Shown: positions 10,590 through 21,411, counted from the first letter of the stretch. The stretch: DNA of 64,000 nucleotides from Talaromyces rugulosus (GCF_013368755.1 NC_049563.1:2418001-2482000), one strand, 5' to 3'. Notes: a model not told the origin generated them from the letters alone. A program made the numbers and translations.

Positions 10590-12941
10590 ATGAAGGTCAC
10601 ACCCAGAGTACTTTTCATCGATGCATACGATTCCTTTACCAATAATATAGTTGGGCTGCTCGAAAACAAATTGTATGTGGATGTGACGGTTGTCCGCATG
10701 GATGACCCATTTGTGGTCAAACATTTCCATGCCCTCCTTAAAGCTTTCGATGCCGTTGTCGTTGGGCCTGGTCCTGGGCACCCAGCACTGCCCAAGGATA
10801 TCGGAATCATTCAACAACTCTGGGAACTATCTCCGGAGGATATGCTACCAGTTTTTGGCATATGCCTCGGCTTCCAGTCTTTAGGATACGCTTTTGGTGC
10901 TAAGGTGCAACGATTGCCGTTTCCAAGACACGGTATTGTGACAAGGGTGACGCACTGCAAATCTGATATTTTCGAGACAATTTCAGAATTTGAAGCAACA
11001 CAATACCATTCTCTACACGTTGATATTGGGAAACAAGACCATGACGATTTGTGGACAATTACCACAGCATGCCCAGAATTGAAGCCGTTGGCATGGGACC
11101 TCGATGATAAGCACACAGAGCGAATCCTCATGGGACACAGGCATGTTTCAAAGCCATTTTGGGGGGTCCAATTTCACCCAGAATCGATATGTACCACAAC
11201 TGAAGGTGCAAGGGTCCTTTCAACTTGGTGGGAACATGCACAGCAATGGTCCTTTCAGAATCAAAGACGGGCCATGACTTGCGATCCAGTCTTCCAACAA
11301 CTTTTAAATATGCAATCAACCCGTGTTTTTAAAGATTCCTCAAGCAAGGTTGTATTGAACGGGAATCAAAAGTCTCAATTACGTTGGCTACAACAACGCC
11401 AAAAATCGGTACGCGTCACAGACCTGGTGGAGGCCTTGCACGCTTCACAAAGCGAGGTCATTCTTCTCGACTCGCAAGGCCACAACGCTGGTCGTTATAG
11501 TATTCTTGGAATTGTTGATACAGACCGCACCAGGAAAATCACATATAATGTCCAAAAGCATGAGCTCGTTTGCTACTTCGGCAATTTAGGGAGTCTCCGA
11601 GTTTCAGTTGATAGCCAACAACAAGTGTGGTCAATTCTTCAAGACTCTATGACGGACTTTGCAGAACTAGCCTCACCATATGGCCTACCTCAATCATCGC
11701 CGTTTTGGGGTGGGTGGATGGGCTACGTCTCCTATGAAGGCGGCTTGGAGTCAATAGGTGTTACTACTCCATGCTCTGGCGAAGAACCAGACTTTAATTT
11801 CGCATTCATCGATCGTAGCATTGTCATCGACCACGAAGAAGGACTCGTCTACATTCAATCACTCATCGCCGACGATATGTCCTGGCTTTCTCGAACCAAC
11901 GGCCTTGTATCCAGCTTGGAAGACAAACCAGCCTTGAGCCGGACTATTTCTTCCCAGAAAAAGGAAAGCTTAAACGACTGTATAAAACGTGGCCATAACT
12001 CAAAACCAGTTGAGGCAACATATCGACAAAAGGTTTTGGCGTGTCAAGCATCACTCCGCGCTGGCGATTCGTATGAATTATGTTTAACCGACGAAACGCG
12101 AATCCTCTTGCCTGTGGAAACAAACCCTTGGGAGCTTTATAAAAGCCTGCGTATCAACAATCCAGCCCCGTTTGGCACATTTATGCGACTGTCTGGCGCT
12201 ACAATTGTTGGAAGCAGTCCGGAGAGGTTCCTCCGCTGGAACCGCGACGGTCAATGTCAATTACGTCCTATTAAGGGCACTGTGCGCAAGACGCAAGATA
12301 TGACATTTGATAAAGCTAGCACCATTCTTAATTCGGCCAAAGAACGAGCAGAAAATCTGATGATTGTTGATCTAATCCGACATGATCTGAGCGGGGTCTG
12401 CGGCGCTAGGAGTTGTTCAGTTCCCCAGTTGATGCAAGTTGAGGAATATCAGACTGTTTACCAATTAGTCTCCGTCATCGAGGGGTGGCTACCCAAATAT
12501 GGTGCTTCTTCGACCACACCTACCGGAATCGACGTGCTCAAAGCTTCATTACCTCCCGGTTCTATGACGGGAGCACCCAAGAAGCGCTCTTGTGAAATAC
12601 TTGCTGATCTTGAACATCGCCATCGTGGTGTCTACTCCGGGATTCTAGGCTACATGGATGTCGGAGGCGGTGGGGATTTTTCTGTCGTCATTCGAACTGC
12701 CTTCCGATGGGATGATGAGGTAGTCTATAGACCCTCTAATGACTCGGCCACTCCAGCTACCTTCCACGTGTACCGAGTTGGCGCTGGAGGTGCAGTTACC
12801 ATTCAGAGTACAGACAAGGGGGAATTTGATGAAATGGAAACTAAACTCGACAGTGTGCTGGAGACATTTGTGGGACCCAAAGTGGACAACCAAGGTGCCA
12901 TCTCCGTGAATGGGGTCTCATCATCCAAAGAGCAATCATGA
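10590..12941 (+). CDS. aminodeoxychorismate (PABA) synthase, glutaminase-synthase fusion
   Basis: Intronless, 783 aa. The N-terminal third is a class I glutamine amidotransferase: VVGPGPGHP, nucleophile Cys92 in GICLGFQ, and the His/Glu pair in FHPES. The C-terminal two thirds is a chorismate-binding domain with FGTFMRL, GSSPERFL, PIKGTVRK, ENLMIVDLIRHDL and PPGSMTGAPK. PIKGT carries Lys562 at the position of the PabB active-site Lys. Anthranilate synthases have PIAGT there, so the enzyme should make 4-amino-4-deoxychorismate from chorismate and glutamine. The fused architecture is also the fungal PABA-synthase type rather than TrpE. No aminodeoxychorismate lyase, mutase or prephenate-dehydrogenase-like partner was found in this window. 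As a cluster gene it is probably a second copy beside the folate-pathway enzyme, supplying an arylamine building block; this is inference. Confidence 0.94.
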   Translation: MKVTPRVLFIDAYDSFTNNIVGLLENKLYVDVTVVRMDDPFVVKHFHALLKAFDAVVVGPGPGHPALPKDIGIIQQLWELSPEDMLPVFGICLGFQSLGYAFGAKVQRLPFPRHGIVTRVTHCKSDIFETISEFEATQYHSLHVDIGKQDHDDLWTITTACPELKPLAWDLDDKHTERILMGHRHVSKPFWGVQFHPESICTTTEGARVLSTWWEHAQQWSFQNQRRAMTCDPVFQQLLNMQSTRVFKDSSSKVVLNGNQKSQLRWLQQRQKSVRVTDLVEALHASQSEVILLDSQGHNAGRYSILGIVDTDRTRKITYNVQKHELVCYFGNLGSLRVSVDSQQQVWSILQDSMTDFAELASPYGLPQSSPFWGGWMGYVSYEGGLESIGVTTPCSGEEPDFNFAFIDRSIVIDHEEGLVYIQSLIADDMSWLSRTNGLVSSLEDKPALSRTISSQKKESLNDCIKRGHNSKPVEATYRQKVLACQASLRAGDSYELCLTDETRILLPVETNPWELYKSLRINNPAPFGTFMRLSGATIVGSSPERFLRWNRDGQCQLRPIKGTVRKTQDMTFDKASTILNSAKERAENLMIVDLIRHDLSGVCGARSCSVPQLMQVEEYQTVYQLVSVIEGWLPKYGASSTTPTGIDVLKASLPPGSMTGAPKKRSCEILADLEHRHRGVYSGILGYMDVGGGGDFSVVIRTAFRWDDEVVYRPSNDSATPATFHVYRVGAGGAVTIQSTDKGEFDEMETKLDSVLETFVGPKVDNQGAISVNGVSSSKEQS

Positions 12942-13351
12942 GACTTGGAAAATATCAGACTCTTTTCTGCTTTCAAGCAAATTCTACTTCTTGGTTTTCA
13001 TAGATTTGTCTTCTGCTAAGAATATTACTTTAATGTCGCTTTCATCATGATATGTGTCTTCAGATTCGTATCTATTTTATTTTTGTTCTTTAAAAGTGTA
13101 AGGTAGGTTCTTATTCATGGCGAAAGTAATTCAGACTACTACGATATGTGTTATAATTGTATACAAGGGCAATATAGTCTCATGACGGTAATACTCTAGG
13201 TACCTCCTCCTCTAGCCTCACCATCAATTCTCGCCATATCCTCTCTCTTAATCTTTGTCCTTCTTTGCTCAAAACAAAGTCTGAAGGCCTATGTCAAATT
13301 TGGTCAGTTTTCCACATATATTAAAAGATACATGGGGGTTATTCTGTTAGC
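12942..13351. other. intergenic between convergent genes
   Basis: Shared 3' region of the aminodeoxychorismate synthase and the short-chain dehydrogenase. No ORF or repeat seen. Confidence 0.4.
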
Positions 13352-14300
13352 CTACTCTGAAATAACGCCATCGCTCAAGTACTGTCCGTGACTTGTTTTT
13401 CCTGCTGCGACCCCAGCAACGAGTGTTCGGGCCCCAATATCTGCTCTTCTACCTAAAATAGATTCTGCGCAGAATATAACCGCGCCCTTGATACCGACAA
13501 ACTCCCGGTGATTCTCGGTAATACAAAAGCCAGGGTTGGTAATGTTCACTGTGATGTCAGTGCCGAGCTCGATGGCTAGTTGTTGGGCGCAGAGAACCTG
13601 CACTAGCTTCGATATTGTGTTTCTATAGGTTTCAGTTAGATGTTTTCTTATTTTCTCCAGTCTTTTTTAAATTCCATAGGATTCAGCGGGTGCATGACGA
13701 ATATTACCTTTCTTCAGCCTTTGCCGTACTCTCCTTGCGCAGTGACTCGAGGACACTTTCACCTTCTGGCACATCCGCCCAGCCATCCAACCTTGAAAAA
13801 TGGTGCATATCGCTTCCCACAATACTCACCGTTGCAGAGCTCTTCGCCAACTTTTCTTTCAGCAGTAGGCATAGCATGACAGGTCCTATCACATGGGTCA
13901 TGATCTGAGACTCCTCGCTATTGTAAACTCTCCATTCTGCTGTAAGTATACCCGCATTCGAGATAAGACCATCGACACGGTCAAGTTCATTTTCAACGCG
14001 ACCAGCAAATGTGTTGATAGACTCGAAGGATGTGAGGTCTAATTGCCATACTTCCAACCGTGTCTGAGATGTAATGTTTTCGGCAATCCGGAGTTTCGCG
14101 GCCTCTCCCTTTGACACTGAACGACATGCGAGGATGACACGATCGGCATCTAAATTTGCGATTTGTTGCGTCGCAGAAAGTCCCAACCCAGCTGAGGCGC
14201 CTGTGATTATAATTGTCTTTCCCGTAAAGGATTCCCTGACAGGCGGCGGGGTAGTGAAAAGCTGTGTGTAGAGAAAGTTTTTGACAGGGTTCTTCGGCAT
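13352..14300 (-). CDS. short-chain dehydrogenase/reductase with altered active site
   Basis: Protein of 287 aa, exons 14300-13708 and 13622-13352, with an 85-nt intron (donor GTAATA). The Rossmann motif TGASAGLG and the NAG motif (LISNAGIL) are present, as is the active-site Ser region (SIVGSDMHHF). With the only splice that keeps the downstream frame, the residues before the active-site Lys read NTISK, so the YxxxK Tyr is Asn (codon AAC). The rest of the C-terminal half (KLVQVLCAQQLAIEL, VNITNPGF) is normal for the family. The protein may therefore be inactive or use another mechanism, unless the intron is drawn wrongly. It lies between the PABA synthase and a gene-poor AT-rich stretch. Substrate unknown. 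Confidence 0.82.
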
Positions 14301-15751
14301 CTTGTGTGGATTGGGATAAAACGAAAGTCGAGATCACATAAATTGGAGCTCTGTGTTGTAGCCAGATGTGCAATACTGAGTGTGAATCAAAAATTGTAAA
14401 TGTGCAGAAAAGCAGCGGTTACGAAAAAGAAGCGCATCAGTTTAGCCTCAACGCATGAGCAAAATTTTAGGTCAAAGCTTTAATCCGGTGCATCAACTAC
14501 ATGAAGGTGACGAAGCTGGGTGACATATCTTAGCCCCGAAAGCACTGTTACGAATCGCTGTATGTACCTGAAACTTCGTGTAACAAACACTGTGTATTGG
14601 AAAATACATGTTACGTTGGTGGTCCACATGAGAAATGCCGAGGGGAAGCAGTCACCCGCGAGCTTAATTCGGTACGAAACAGAGTTTAGGTTTTAGATCT
14701 TGCTTTATCAGTAGTACCAGAACTCGGCCATGTATGATTAAATCCTAGGGGCCGGTGGCGTATATATATGGGTGGCCTGACTATGTAAGAAGAAGCAAAT
14801 AAACTTCTAGCGCTAAGTTGGTGGGGGGGCCGTAAGGCGCCAAGCCCTTTATCGACCTGAAAATTACCGCCACCCGGAGATTATGGTCATATTCTTCATA
14901 CTTTTATGGCGACACCCTTTAACTATACGAGCGAAAAAAAACTCTGGGTAACTGGGTCCTAATGTCACTTACAAACAATACTATCAAAAACGATAACCAA
15001 ACAGAACGCCCAATGACTGAGAACTTCGATCAACATAAGAGCTTTTAAAAGACGTACCTAGATATATCAATTCAATGTTGACAGCTAATAACATCAGTAT
15101 GTATATATTTACAAAAATATACATCAATTGATATCAACACATTTCTATTTCATCAATAGGTCCATCAATTCAAAAGTCAATTTTCATTAGATTTCTATAT
15201 GAATTATATACATGTACTTGCAGAATAGTTACAAAGCTCAATATATACATGTGTCATACTAATATTGCAAAAAGTGATAATATATCGAAATTTGTTATAT
15301 TATAGTGTTTTACTATATATCAAAACATATAAACATTCTTTATTTAGTAATATATCATTGATATAGCGGTAATGATAGCACTTATTAGTTGTATGATTGT
15401 TACCTAGCCTCTCAACATTGCCACGATGTCGCCGAAATATTTGAAGGTATCCGCGTTCCAGCAAAAACTGGTATGGATATATAAAGATATTTGTTTACTA
15501 TCATATGTCTAGTTTGCCATGTTATATTTTTATATCAAATTGTAAAGTCCGGCTGGCCTAGATATCCCACCTAATTCGGATCCCCGAAGAACCCTGGAGG
15601 CGGTTTGGAAATGCATGGCGTTGACAGGCCACAATATATGCACTTACCCCTCGTTTGAACTGCGTTACATATTGCAACCCAATTAGAAATTGTGAAGCCT
15701 TCTAGACTATGCTTATAAGCTTGAGGACTGACCCAGGTTTGAGACAAGACC
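14301..15751. other. AT-rich gene-poor stretch
   Basis: About 1.4 kb without a recognisable gene. Positions about 15,050-15,560 are very AT-rich with many TATA-containing short repeats and few G or C. This fits an old repeat degraded by C-to-T mutation (RIP), but no terminal repeats or transposase remnants were recognised. Confidence 0.45.
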
Positions 15752-15910
15752 TCAAGAGGAGGCTATCACAACAGCTTTGTCATAGATCTTTCCGTCTTTG
15801 CCCAGTAAGTTGGTTTGGTAGAGCTCTCGAACGAGTTCCTCGATCTCAGTTCTTGTGTTCGGCTGTTTAGAATACATGGTAGGAGGCTTGAATTCAACAG
15901 GGAGGGCCAT
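15752..15910 (-). CDS. small ORF, 52 aa, unknown
   Basis: Short frame starting MALPVEFKPPTMYSKQ and ending KAVVIASS. It is unusually protein-like for this AT-rich area: charged, with an amphipathic stretch TRTEIEELVRELYQ and then GKDGKIYDKAVV. A TATATAAAA sequence lies about 125-135 bp upstream on the same strand (around 16,035-16,045), the right place for a core promoter. No family was recognised. It may be a real small protein, or the surviving first exon of a longer decayed gene. Confidence 0.45.
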   Translation of the reverse strand: MALPVEFKPPTMYSKQPNTRTEIEELVRELYQTNLLGKDGKIYDKAVVIASS

Positions 15911-16377
15911 GGTTGGCAGTGGAATTGCTCGGTTCGATATCGTATGAAGAGTGTTATGTGAAAGGCACTGGAAACTTGGAACTTGGAGCTTGTAGATTTG
16001 GTTACATCTACGGTGAATAAAAGTACCTGGGCGTTTTATATACTGTCAGTCACATAAATATCTACATGTATCAATATAGAATAAAAGTAAATAGAGGTTA
16101 TTGTTGCTTGGAAAGCATCGGTGTACGAAGTATCCACCTTTATTTCCGCACAATTGGATGATTTAAGTCAAGAACTATGCTAGAATCTACAAGGTTAGGA
16201 AACAAAGAAAAAAAAAAACAATAGTAGAATGTTTTCTATTGTGTCAATAGGATAACTGCAAGAAGTAACTAGGAGGTCAGCTGGTGTTTGTCATGTTTGG
16301 CATCAGCCGCTCAACTGGGCACCGAGGCGCCTTCCTCTTCCACCTCCCTGCGCACAACAAGACAGACATCCTGCAAA
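15911..16377. other. intergenic, divergent promoter region
   Basis: Spacer between the 52-aa ORF and the kinase gene. It contains the TATATAAAA sequence described for the small ORF and an A-rich run near 16,210. Nothing else was recognised. Confidence 0.4.
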
Positions 16378-17743
16378 ATGCGTCGCTTTGAGAGAATTTA
16401 CGACGTGGTCGAGCCTGTCGAAGAATATCGTCGTGGTGGCTACTACCCAGTGTGTCTTCATGACGTATTTAATAACAGATACGAAGTTATTGGAAAGTTG
16501 GCGTTTGGCCAGTTTTCAACGGTATGGCTTGCAAGCGACCTAAAGTAAGTCAACTGTTTGCAGCCGTATTGATTTTATCGTATCTCCTATTACTCACACA
16601 TGTCTACCCAGACTTCACCGGATAGTCGCATTGAAGATTCTCAAATCAAATGCCTCAAAAGACAACAAGGAACTTGAGATTTACCGCCGCCTGTCTGATC
16701 TTACGGTAGATCATCCTGGGAAAAACCACGTTTTACAGCTGTTGGATCATTTCATGCACGATGGCCCCAATGGAACTCATTTGTGCCTTGTGTTTCCTGT
16801 CATGTTGTTCGATGGCAACTCGATGACTGTCACTGGGATACGACATGGTGTAGAATATGTAGAAACCATTTCTAAGCAGCTATTACTAGGATTGGACTTT
16901 CTCCATGGACAAGGAATTATTCATTGCGGTATGTTCATACTTGTTTGTGATTTTAGGATATTGAACTAATTGGCTCATAGACCTACAACCCGCGAATATC
17001 ATGTTCTCAGTTGTCAGTGCTCCTACTGATGACTTCCTGCAACCGCCCAAATTCAGTCCCGTCAGGTGGCTCGAAGGGGTGGAAGTGGACGACAGTGTTC
17101 CAAGGTATTTGATGGCTACCCAGAGACTCCGAGGGAGTTTGGACGATGCAGACTATTCCAAGTTGTTGGTTAAGATTGGAGATTTGGGCGGGGGTAACAT
17201 GCTTCGACAAAAGTTTTTCTATTGAAAGATAGACTAACGATAGTATAACAACCGTACATAGTCAACAGTGTGATGAGTTCCCAGTAACACCAACAGCATT
17301 ACGTGCACCTGAGTTAATTCGCCACAATATATGGGATGCTAGTGTTGATATTTGGGCATTGGGGTGTCTGGTAAGCAGTCATTTCACACTATCAACTCCA
17401 ACTCTTTCAGGTCTAACTATATATGTACTATATAAAGATATTCGAATTTGCAACAAACGAGCCACTTTTTCCTTTGATGTCCTTTGGTCTGACAAGGGAG
17501 CAGATTGAACATGAGCATACCGCACTGATTGACGAGGTGATTGATGACGGTTCGGCGTATACTGGACGTTTTGCTACGTATCTGATGGATAGATTACAAT
17601 CCGATTTTGGGCAGGAGAATATGCGGAACCTTGCTGCATTTCTAGAGTCAATGTTACAGCGAGATCCTCAGTCGCGAAAGTCAGCTGCTGCACTGCTTCA
17701 ACATCTCTTTCTAGTTGGAGAAATACAGAATTGGGGCATTTGA
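16378..17743 (+). CDS. SRPK-like serine/threonine kinase, probable frameshift
   Basis: Kinase of the SRPK-like group common in fungi. Exons: 16378-16544, 16612-16928, 16981-17193, 17269-17370, 17438-17743. Visible motifs are a glycine loop KLAFGQFSTVW (first Gly is Ala), ATP-binding Lys in VALKIL, catalytic loop HCDLQPANIM, DLGG in place of DFG, VTPTALRAPE, and DIWALGCLIFEF. The third junction is a problem. The only good donor (GTAACA, directly after a run of five G at 17190-17194) leaves phase 1, while the acceptor before TGTGATGAG needs phase 0. The reading frame therefore breaks at the G-run. Either the gene is a recent pseudogene, the G-run is a sequencing error, or an unusual splice is used. 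It has no obvious role in the pathway. Confidence 0.72.
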
Positions 17744-18157
17744 AAAAAGAAAACAAGAATGGCGTGTGATTTCGTGAGAAGGTGTTGTACAATCAGCAGC
17801 CAGGAAGTCTAGCCCATTTTTTAAGGAAAACATCAATCTCTAACTTGGTGATCTTTTTCAGTCCATTAAATATGTCAAATGTTTAATGGATCGAAATAAT
17901 TCTTCAAAAGAGGTTATGGCTGGATCCACCGGGCATAGATTAGCTGCTGATCTTTTCCCCCACGGTCCGTTCCGTCCACAATCTTCTTTCCGAGTACTAA
18001 CTACGCTTGCGGGTTTATTAATTATCGCGTTATATTATTACTACGTATTATTATCACATGTGCATGTGGGGGGCCCTTAGAAAGTCTAACGAATGTGATC
18101 TCGCCTTTTCCTCACGTACTTTTCTCCGCCCACAAACATCCCGACAAACTCCAAAAC
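17744..18157. other. intergenic
   Basis: Upstream region of P450 C. No ORF, repeat or TTCGGCG motif was recognised. Confidence 0.4.
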
Positions 18158-19871
18158 ATGGCTGACACGTCAGTGGTTTACCCTGTAATACGATTGATCG
18201 CTGTGCAGCTTCCTGCCTTGGTCGTTGCAGCAAGCATCCTATACGTCGCGGCAATATGCATCTATCGAGTTTATTTCCACCCGTTCGCCCATATTCCCGG
18301 TCCGTTTTTTGCGAAACTGACGGACGGATACGGGTTGTATCACTCCTGGCTAAAGAACACACATCTCACAATCCATCGTCTACATGAAGAGTATGGCACC
18401 ATTGTCCGATACGGGCCCAGCAAGATCCTTGTCAACGACGTTGATGGCATGCGAGAGATCTATGGCTACTACGCGAATTTCGCCAAGGGTAGCGCTTATG
18501 AAGTGTTGCGATTCAACCCGGTTCACAGTGTCTTCAATGCCACTGATAAAAAGATGCATCGACGAAAGAGAAGGCTTGTGGGCCAGGGATTTTCGGACAG
18601 CGCATTGAGAGCGAGTGAAAGTTGCATTCTGGAACATATGGACAATTTTGTCAACGCTTTTCTTAAATCGGATGATAGGTCCAATACGAGAACAGAGTGG
18701 TCGACGGCAAAGGATATTTCCGTACTCTGTATGAACATCCTCCCCGGAAAAAGAAGGAAATAAACGACGAGTTAACCAGAATATAGCTAGCTACTTGTCC
18801 CTCGACTTGATCACCGATCTGGTGTTTGGCAAATCCACCAGCACCCTGACCAAGCCCGAAAACCGACAATTCAGATCCCTTCTAGTGACTACTGGTTACC
18901 GCATGACCATGGCTTTCCAGATGCCCTCTGCTTTCCGCGCTGGCAAATCTGGACACTGGTTAGACCTGGGGACGTGGACACTACACAATGTAGATAAACT
19001 GCGCGCCCAATGGGCTGCCATGCTGCGAGGATGGGCCATGGACCGAATCCAAGCGGAAAAGACGCGGGCAGAAGCTTCGGAACCTGACCGGAGGGACATG
19101 ATGTCGACAATCATCAATGCCACAGATCCGGATACCGGCGAAAAACTCGACGCGGCAGAAATTGGTGCAGAGGCCTTCACATTGATCACGGCTGGCGGGG
19201 ATACCACATCCGTGGGTATTTCGGCCACGTTTTTTTATTTGTCTCGTAGCCCTGCTGCGTACGAACGATTGGTTAGCGAGATACGCACTCAGTTCCGGTC
19301 AGTAGATGATATTCGCATTGGAAGCACGCTTAGTTCCTGTCACTACCTCCGTGGTTGTATCGATGAAGCAATGCGGTTATCTCCTCCGGTATGTGTACCC
19401 TTGTATCGCGAAGCTGGACTAGGCGGCGCCACGGTGCGTGGTATCTTCGTTCCAGAGGGTTGTGTCGCAGCCACACATGCATACGCTATACATCATAACG
19501 AAAAATACTTTCCAGACGCCTACTCGTACCGTCCAGAGCGATGGCTCCCTCCGTCAAAACAAAACGGCAACGACGAAATATCAGTAACTCCTGATGCCAA
19601 ATCTGCCTTTCTCCCTTTTAGTCACGGCCCTAGGAACTGCGCCGCGATGAACATGGCATACCTGAATCTTAGCCTGTCCGTGGCGCGTCTACTATGGCTT
19701 GCTGATTTCCGGATTCCGTCGTATCCGGGTCTTGGGTGTATTGGGGGTGGGGATCCGAATAGTAAAGACCCGATGCGCAGGAGGGAGGATGAGTATCAGT
19801 TGTATGATATTTTTGCGTCGGATAAGAAAGGGCCTATGTTGGAATTCAGGCGACGGGATATCTCTATTTGA
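18158..19871 (+). CDS. cytochrome P450 monooxygenase C
   Basis: P450 of 551 aa in two exons (18158-18728, 18787-19871) with a 58-nt intron starting GTATGA. It begins with a hydrophobic anchor (residues about 15-35), then YFHPFAHIPGP. The I-helix reads AGGDTTS and the K-helix EAMR. The heme loop FSHGPRNCAAMN keeps the Cys ligand but has Ala where most P450s have Gly two residues after it. That change is tolerated in some fungal P450s, so activity is likely. It is less similar to P450s A and B than they are to each other. Probable tailoring oxidase; substrate unknown. Confidence 0.9.
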
Positions 19872-20325
19872 TGGTACTACTTATAAATTCAGTTAGGGAA
19901 GGCTTATGTAAATATCCTGGTCAACTATATATACTAAACTGCTACATAGACCATATGTAGTTCATGCGGCTCGCTTCCCTGAGCAGCACTTATATAGACA
20001 TTCTTTAGTAGGGCCTGTTTAAAATATAAGTAACCTTGTTATTGTGGAAAGAAAAAGCATAGATCTGGTAACTAACAGAGCTAGGAGCTAGAAATACTTG
20101 TTCAATGTTGCCGTAAACTTTCTATATGGTCACCTTTTTTCTGTCCGGCGGTACATCAACAGATCGCCCAAATTCTAGTTGCAATGCTCTCCTCCAACAC
20201 CTTTTGATCATCACATAGTCTCAATAGTCACCACATGGTCAACCTACCTCGAACGCTACTGTCTCTCAACCCTTTCATACGTGCCCAACTACTCTTTCAC
20301 CACCACAGCCCAGCAACTCCACCAT
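19872..20325. other. intergenic between convergent genes
   Basis: 3' regions of P450 C and the small membrane protein gene. Nothing else recognised. Confidence 0.4.
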
Positions 20326-20880
20326 TCAAAGCTGGTCAGCCACCCAAGCCGTCACAGCTGCCAGAAACAGCACACAGACCGGAAACCCGGCCGTCCACCC
20401 TCGCTGATAATCCATCCTTAAAAACTCATTCAACGCATGCTCGCGCTTCTCCTTGGATACTTTCTCCACCATTATTGCCCTCGTCTGGAGCGGCACAAAA
20501 CCTCGGTAAATTGTATGCGGGAAGTACGCAATACTGACGATCGCGGCGATGGTGTACAGGTTTGAGGCGAGGGGCCCGACAGCACCGACACTGCCGTCGC
20601 CGAGCCAGCCCCAGAGCGTCGAGCTTCTGGCGTTGGCGAGACCGAGGAAAAAGTTGGGGATGAAAGACAGCCAGATGACGGGCAAGCTGACGAAGCGAAT
20701 GTGGTCCCACCAGCCTGGGAGGACGGCTTGGCGGGCTTCGAACGACACGGCTTTGTGCTTGAAGGCCGCGACAAATTCGTGGGAGATGTAGGAGAAAGTG
20801 CCGCTGACAGCAGCGAGGAAGATGGGGGAGATGCGAAATAGGGCGAGGCCGAGGGCTTGTTGGGAGGGGGTTAGCGTCAT
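20326..20880 (-). CDS. small integral membrane protein, about four TM segments
   Basis: Intronless, 184 aa. Hydrophobic segments lie at about residues 8-30, 65-85, 100-125 and 165-182, separated by a charged loop (VEKVSKEKREHALNEF). The size and topology resemble the fungal DUF1772 (anthrone-oxygenase-like) proteins often found in metabolite clusters, but no diagnostic residue could be confirmed, so the family is a suggestion only. The region upstream contains TTCGGCGGTCCGAA (21170-21183), an inverted repeat of the motif found at other cluster promoters, which favours membership of the pathway. Role unknown. Confidence 0.72.
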   Translation of the reverse strand: MTLTPSQQALGLALFRISPIFLAAVSGTFSYISHEFVAAFKHKAVSFEARQAVLPGWWDHIRFVSLPVIWLSFIPNFFLGLANARSSTLWGWLGDGSVGAVGPLASNLYTIAAIVSIAYFPHTIYRGFVPLQTRAIMVEKVSKEKREHALNEFLRMDYQRGWTAGFPVCVLFLAAVTAWVADQL

Positions 20881-21169
20881 GGTGGTTCAAAGGTGGTGGT
20901 TGATTGCTTGTTTTTGTTTTTATATTATTTTGCCATTCACATTGCCTCTGATCACCGTTACCGCTTCTTATATGCTCAATCAAAAGCGCGATGTGTTTTA
21001 TAGAACAATTAATCAGCTCGGGGTTCGAACGATTCGGGATCGAAAGATAGTCTTCCAACGCCGATTTCCAGTGTGAAGTCTCTACCCTCTATCAATTTCT
21101 TTTTAGTTGAACTTAATACGGCATCACGCAAGTGATCCGCGGCGGATAGAGTCAATATGTTGATGCATG

Positions 21170-21183
21170 TTCGGCGGTCCGAA
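21170..21183. promoter_or_regulatory. inverted CGG element upstream of membrane protein gene
   Basis: TTCGGCGGTCCGAA: TTCGG and CCGAA half-sites separated by 4 bp, the form expected for a dimeric Zn2Cys6 regulator. It lies about 290 bp upstream of the membrane-protein start and shares the TTCGGCG core with promoters at 34.4, 37.2 and 39.9 kb. Function is inferred. Confidence 0.45.
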
Positions 21184-21411
21184 TACATCTATCGGCGCCC
21201 CGAAGGCCGATCACTGCTTCTACTCAGTGGAACATCACGCATCGCCGAGTCGAGGGATCAACCACTCAGCTGTCGTTGGTCACTTGGTTTCGCCTCGTGT
21301 ATCCTTTAAACGGCAAATAACTCAGGGACGCTTTCCTGTGGATCAAACGCTTGAAGGGCCAGACTGTCCCCCATCATCTGGTTAAGATCAAGGCCATGGG
21401 CGCTTAGGAGC

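Noticed and set aside
10590..12941. Anthranilate synthase instead of PABA synthase
   Set aside because: The active-site motif is PIKGT, not PIAGT, and fungal anthranilate synthase is not fused in this way.
15050..15560. Transposable element
   Set aside because: Strong AT bias suggests an old degraded repeat, but no terminal repeats, target duplications or transposase remnants could be seen.
20426..21058. 210-aa minus-strand frame over the membrane protein
   Set aside because: Arg/Pro/His-rich shadow of the membrane-protein gene in another frame.
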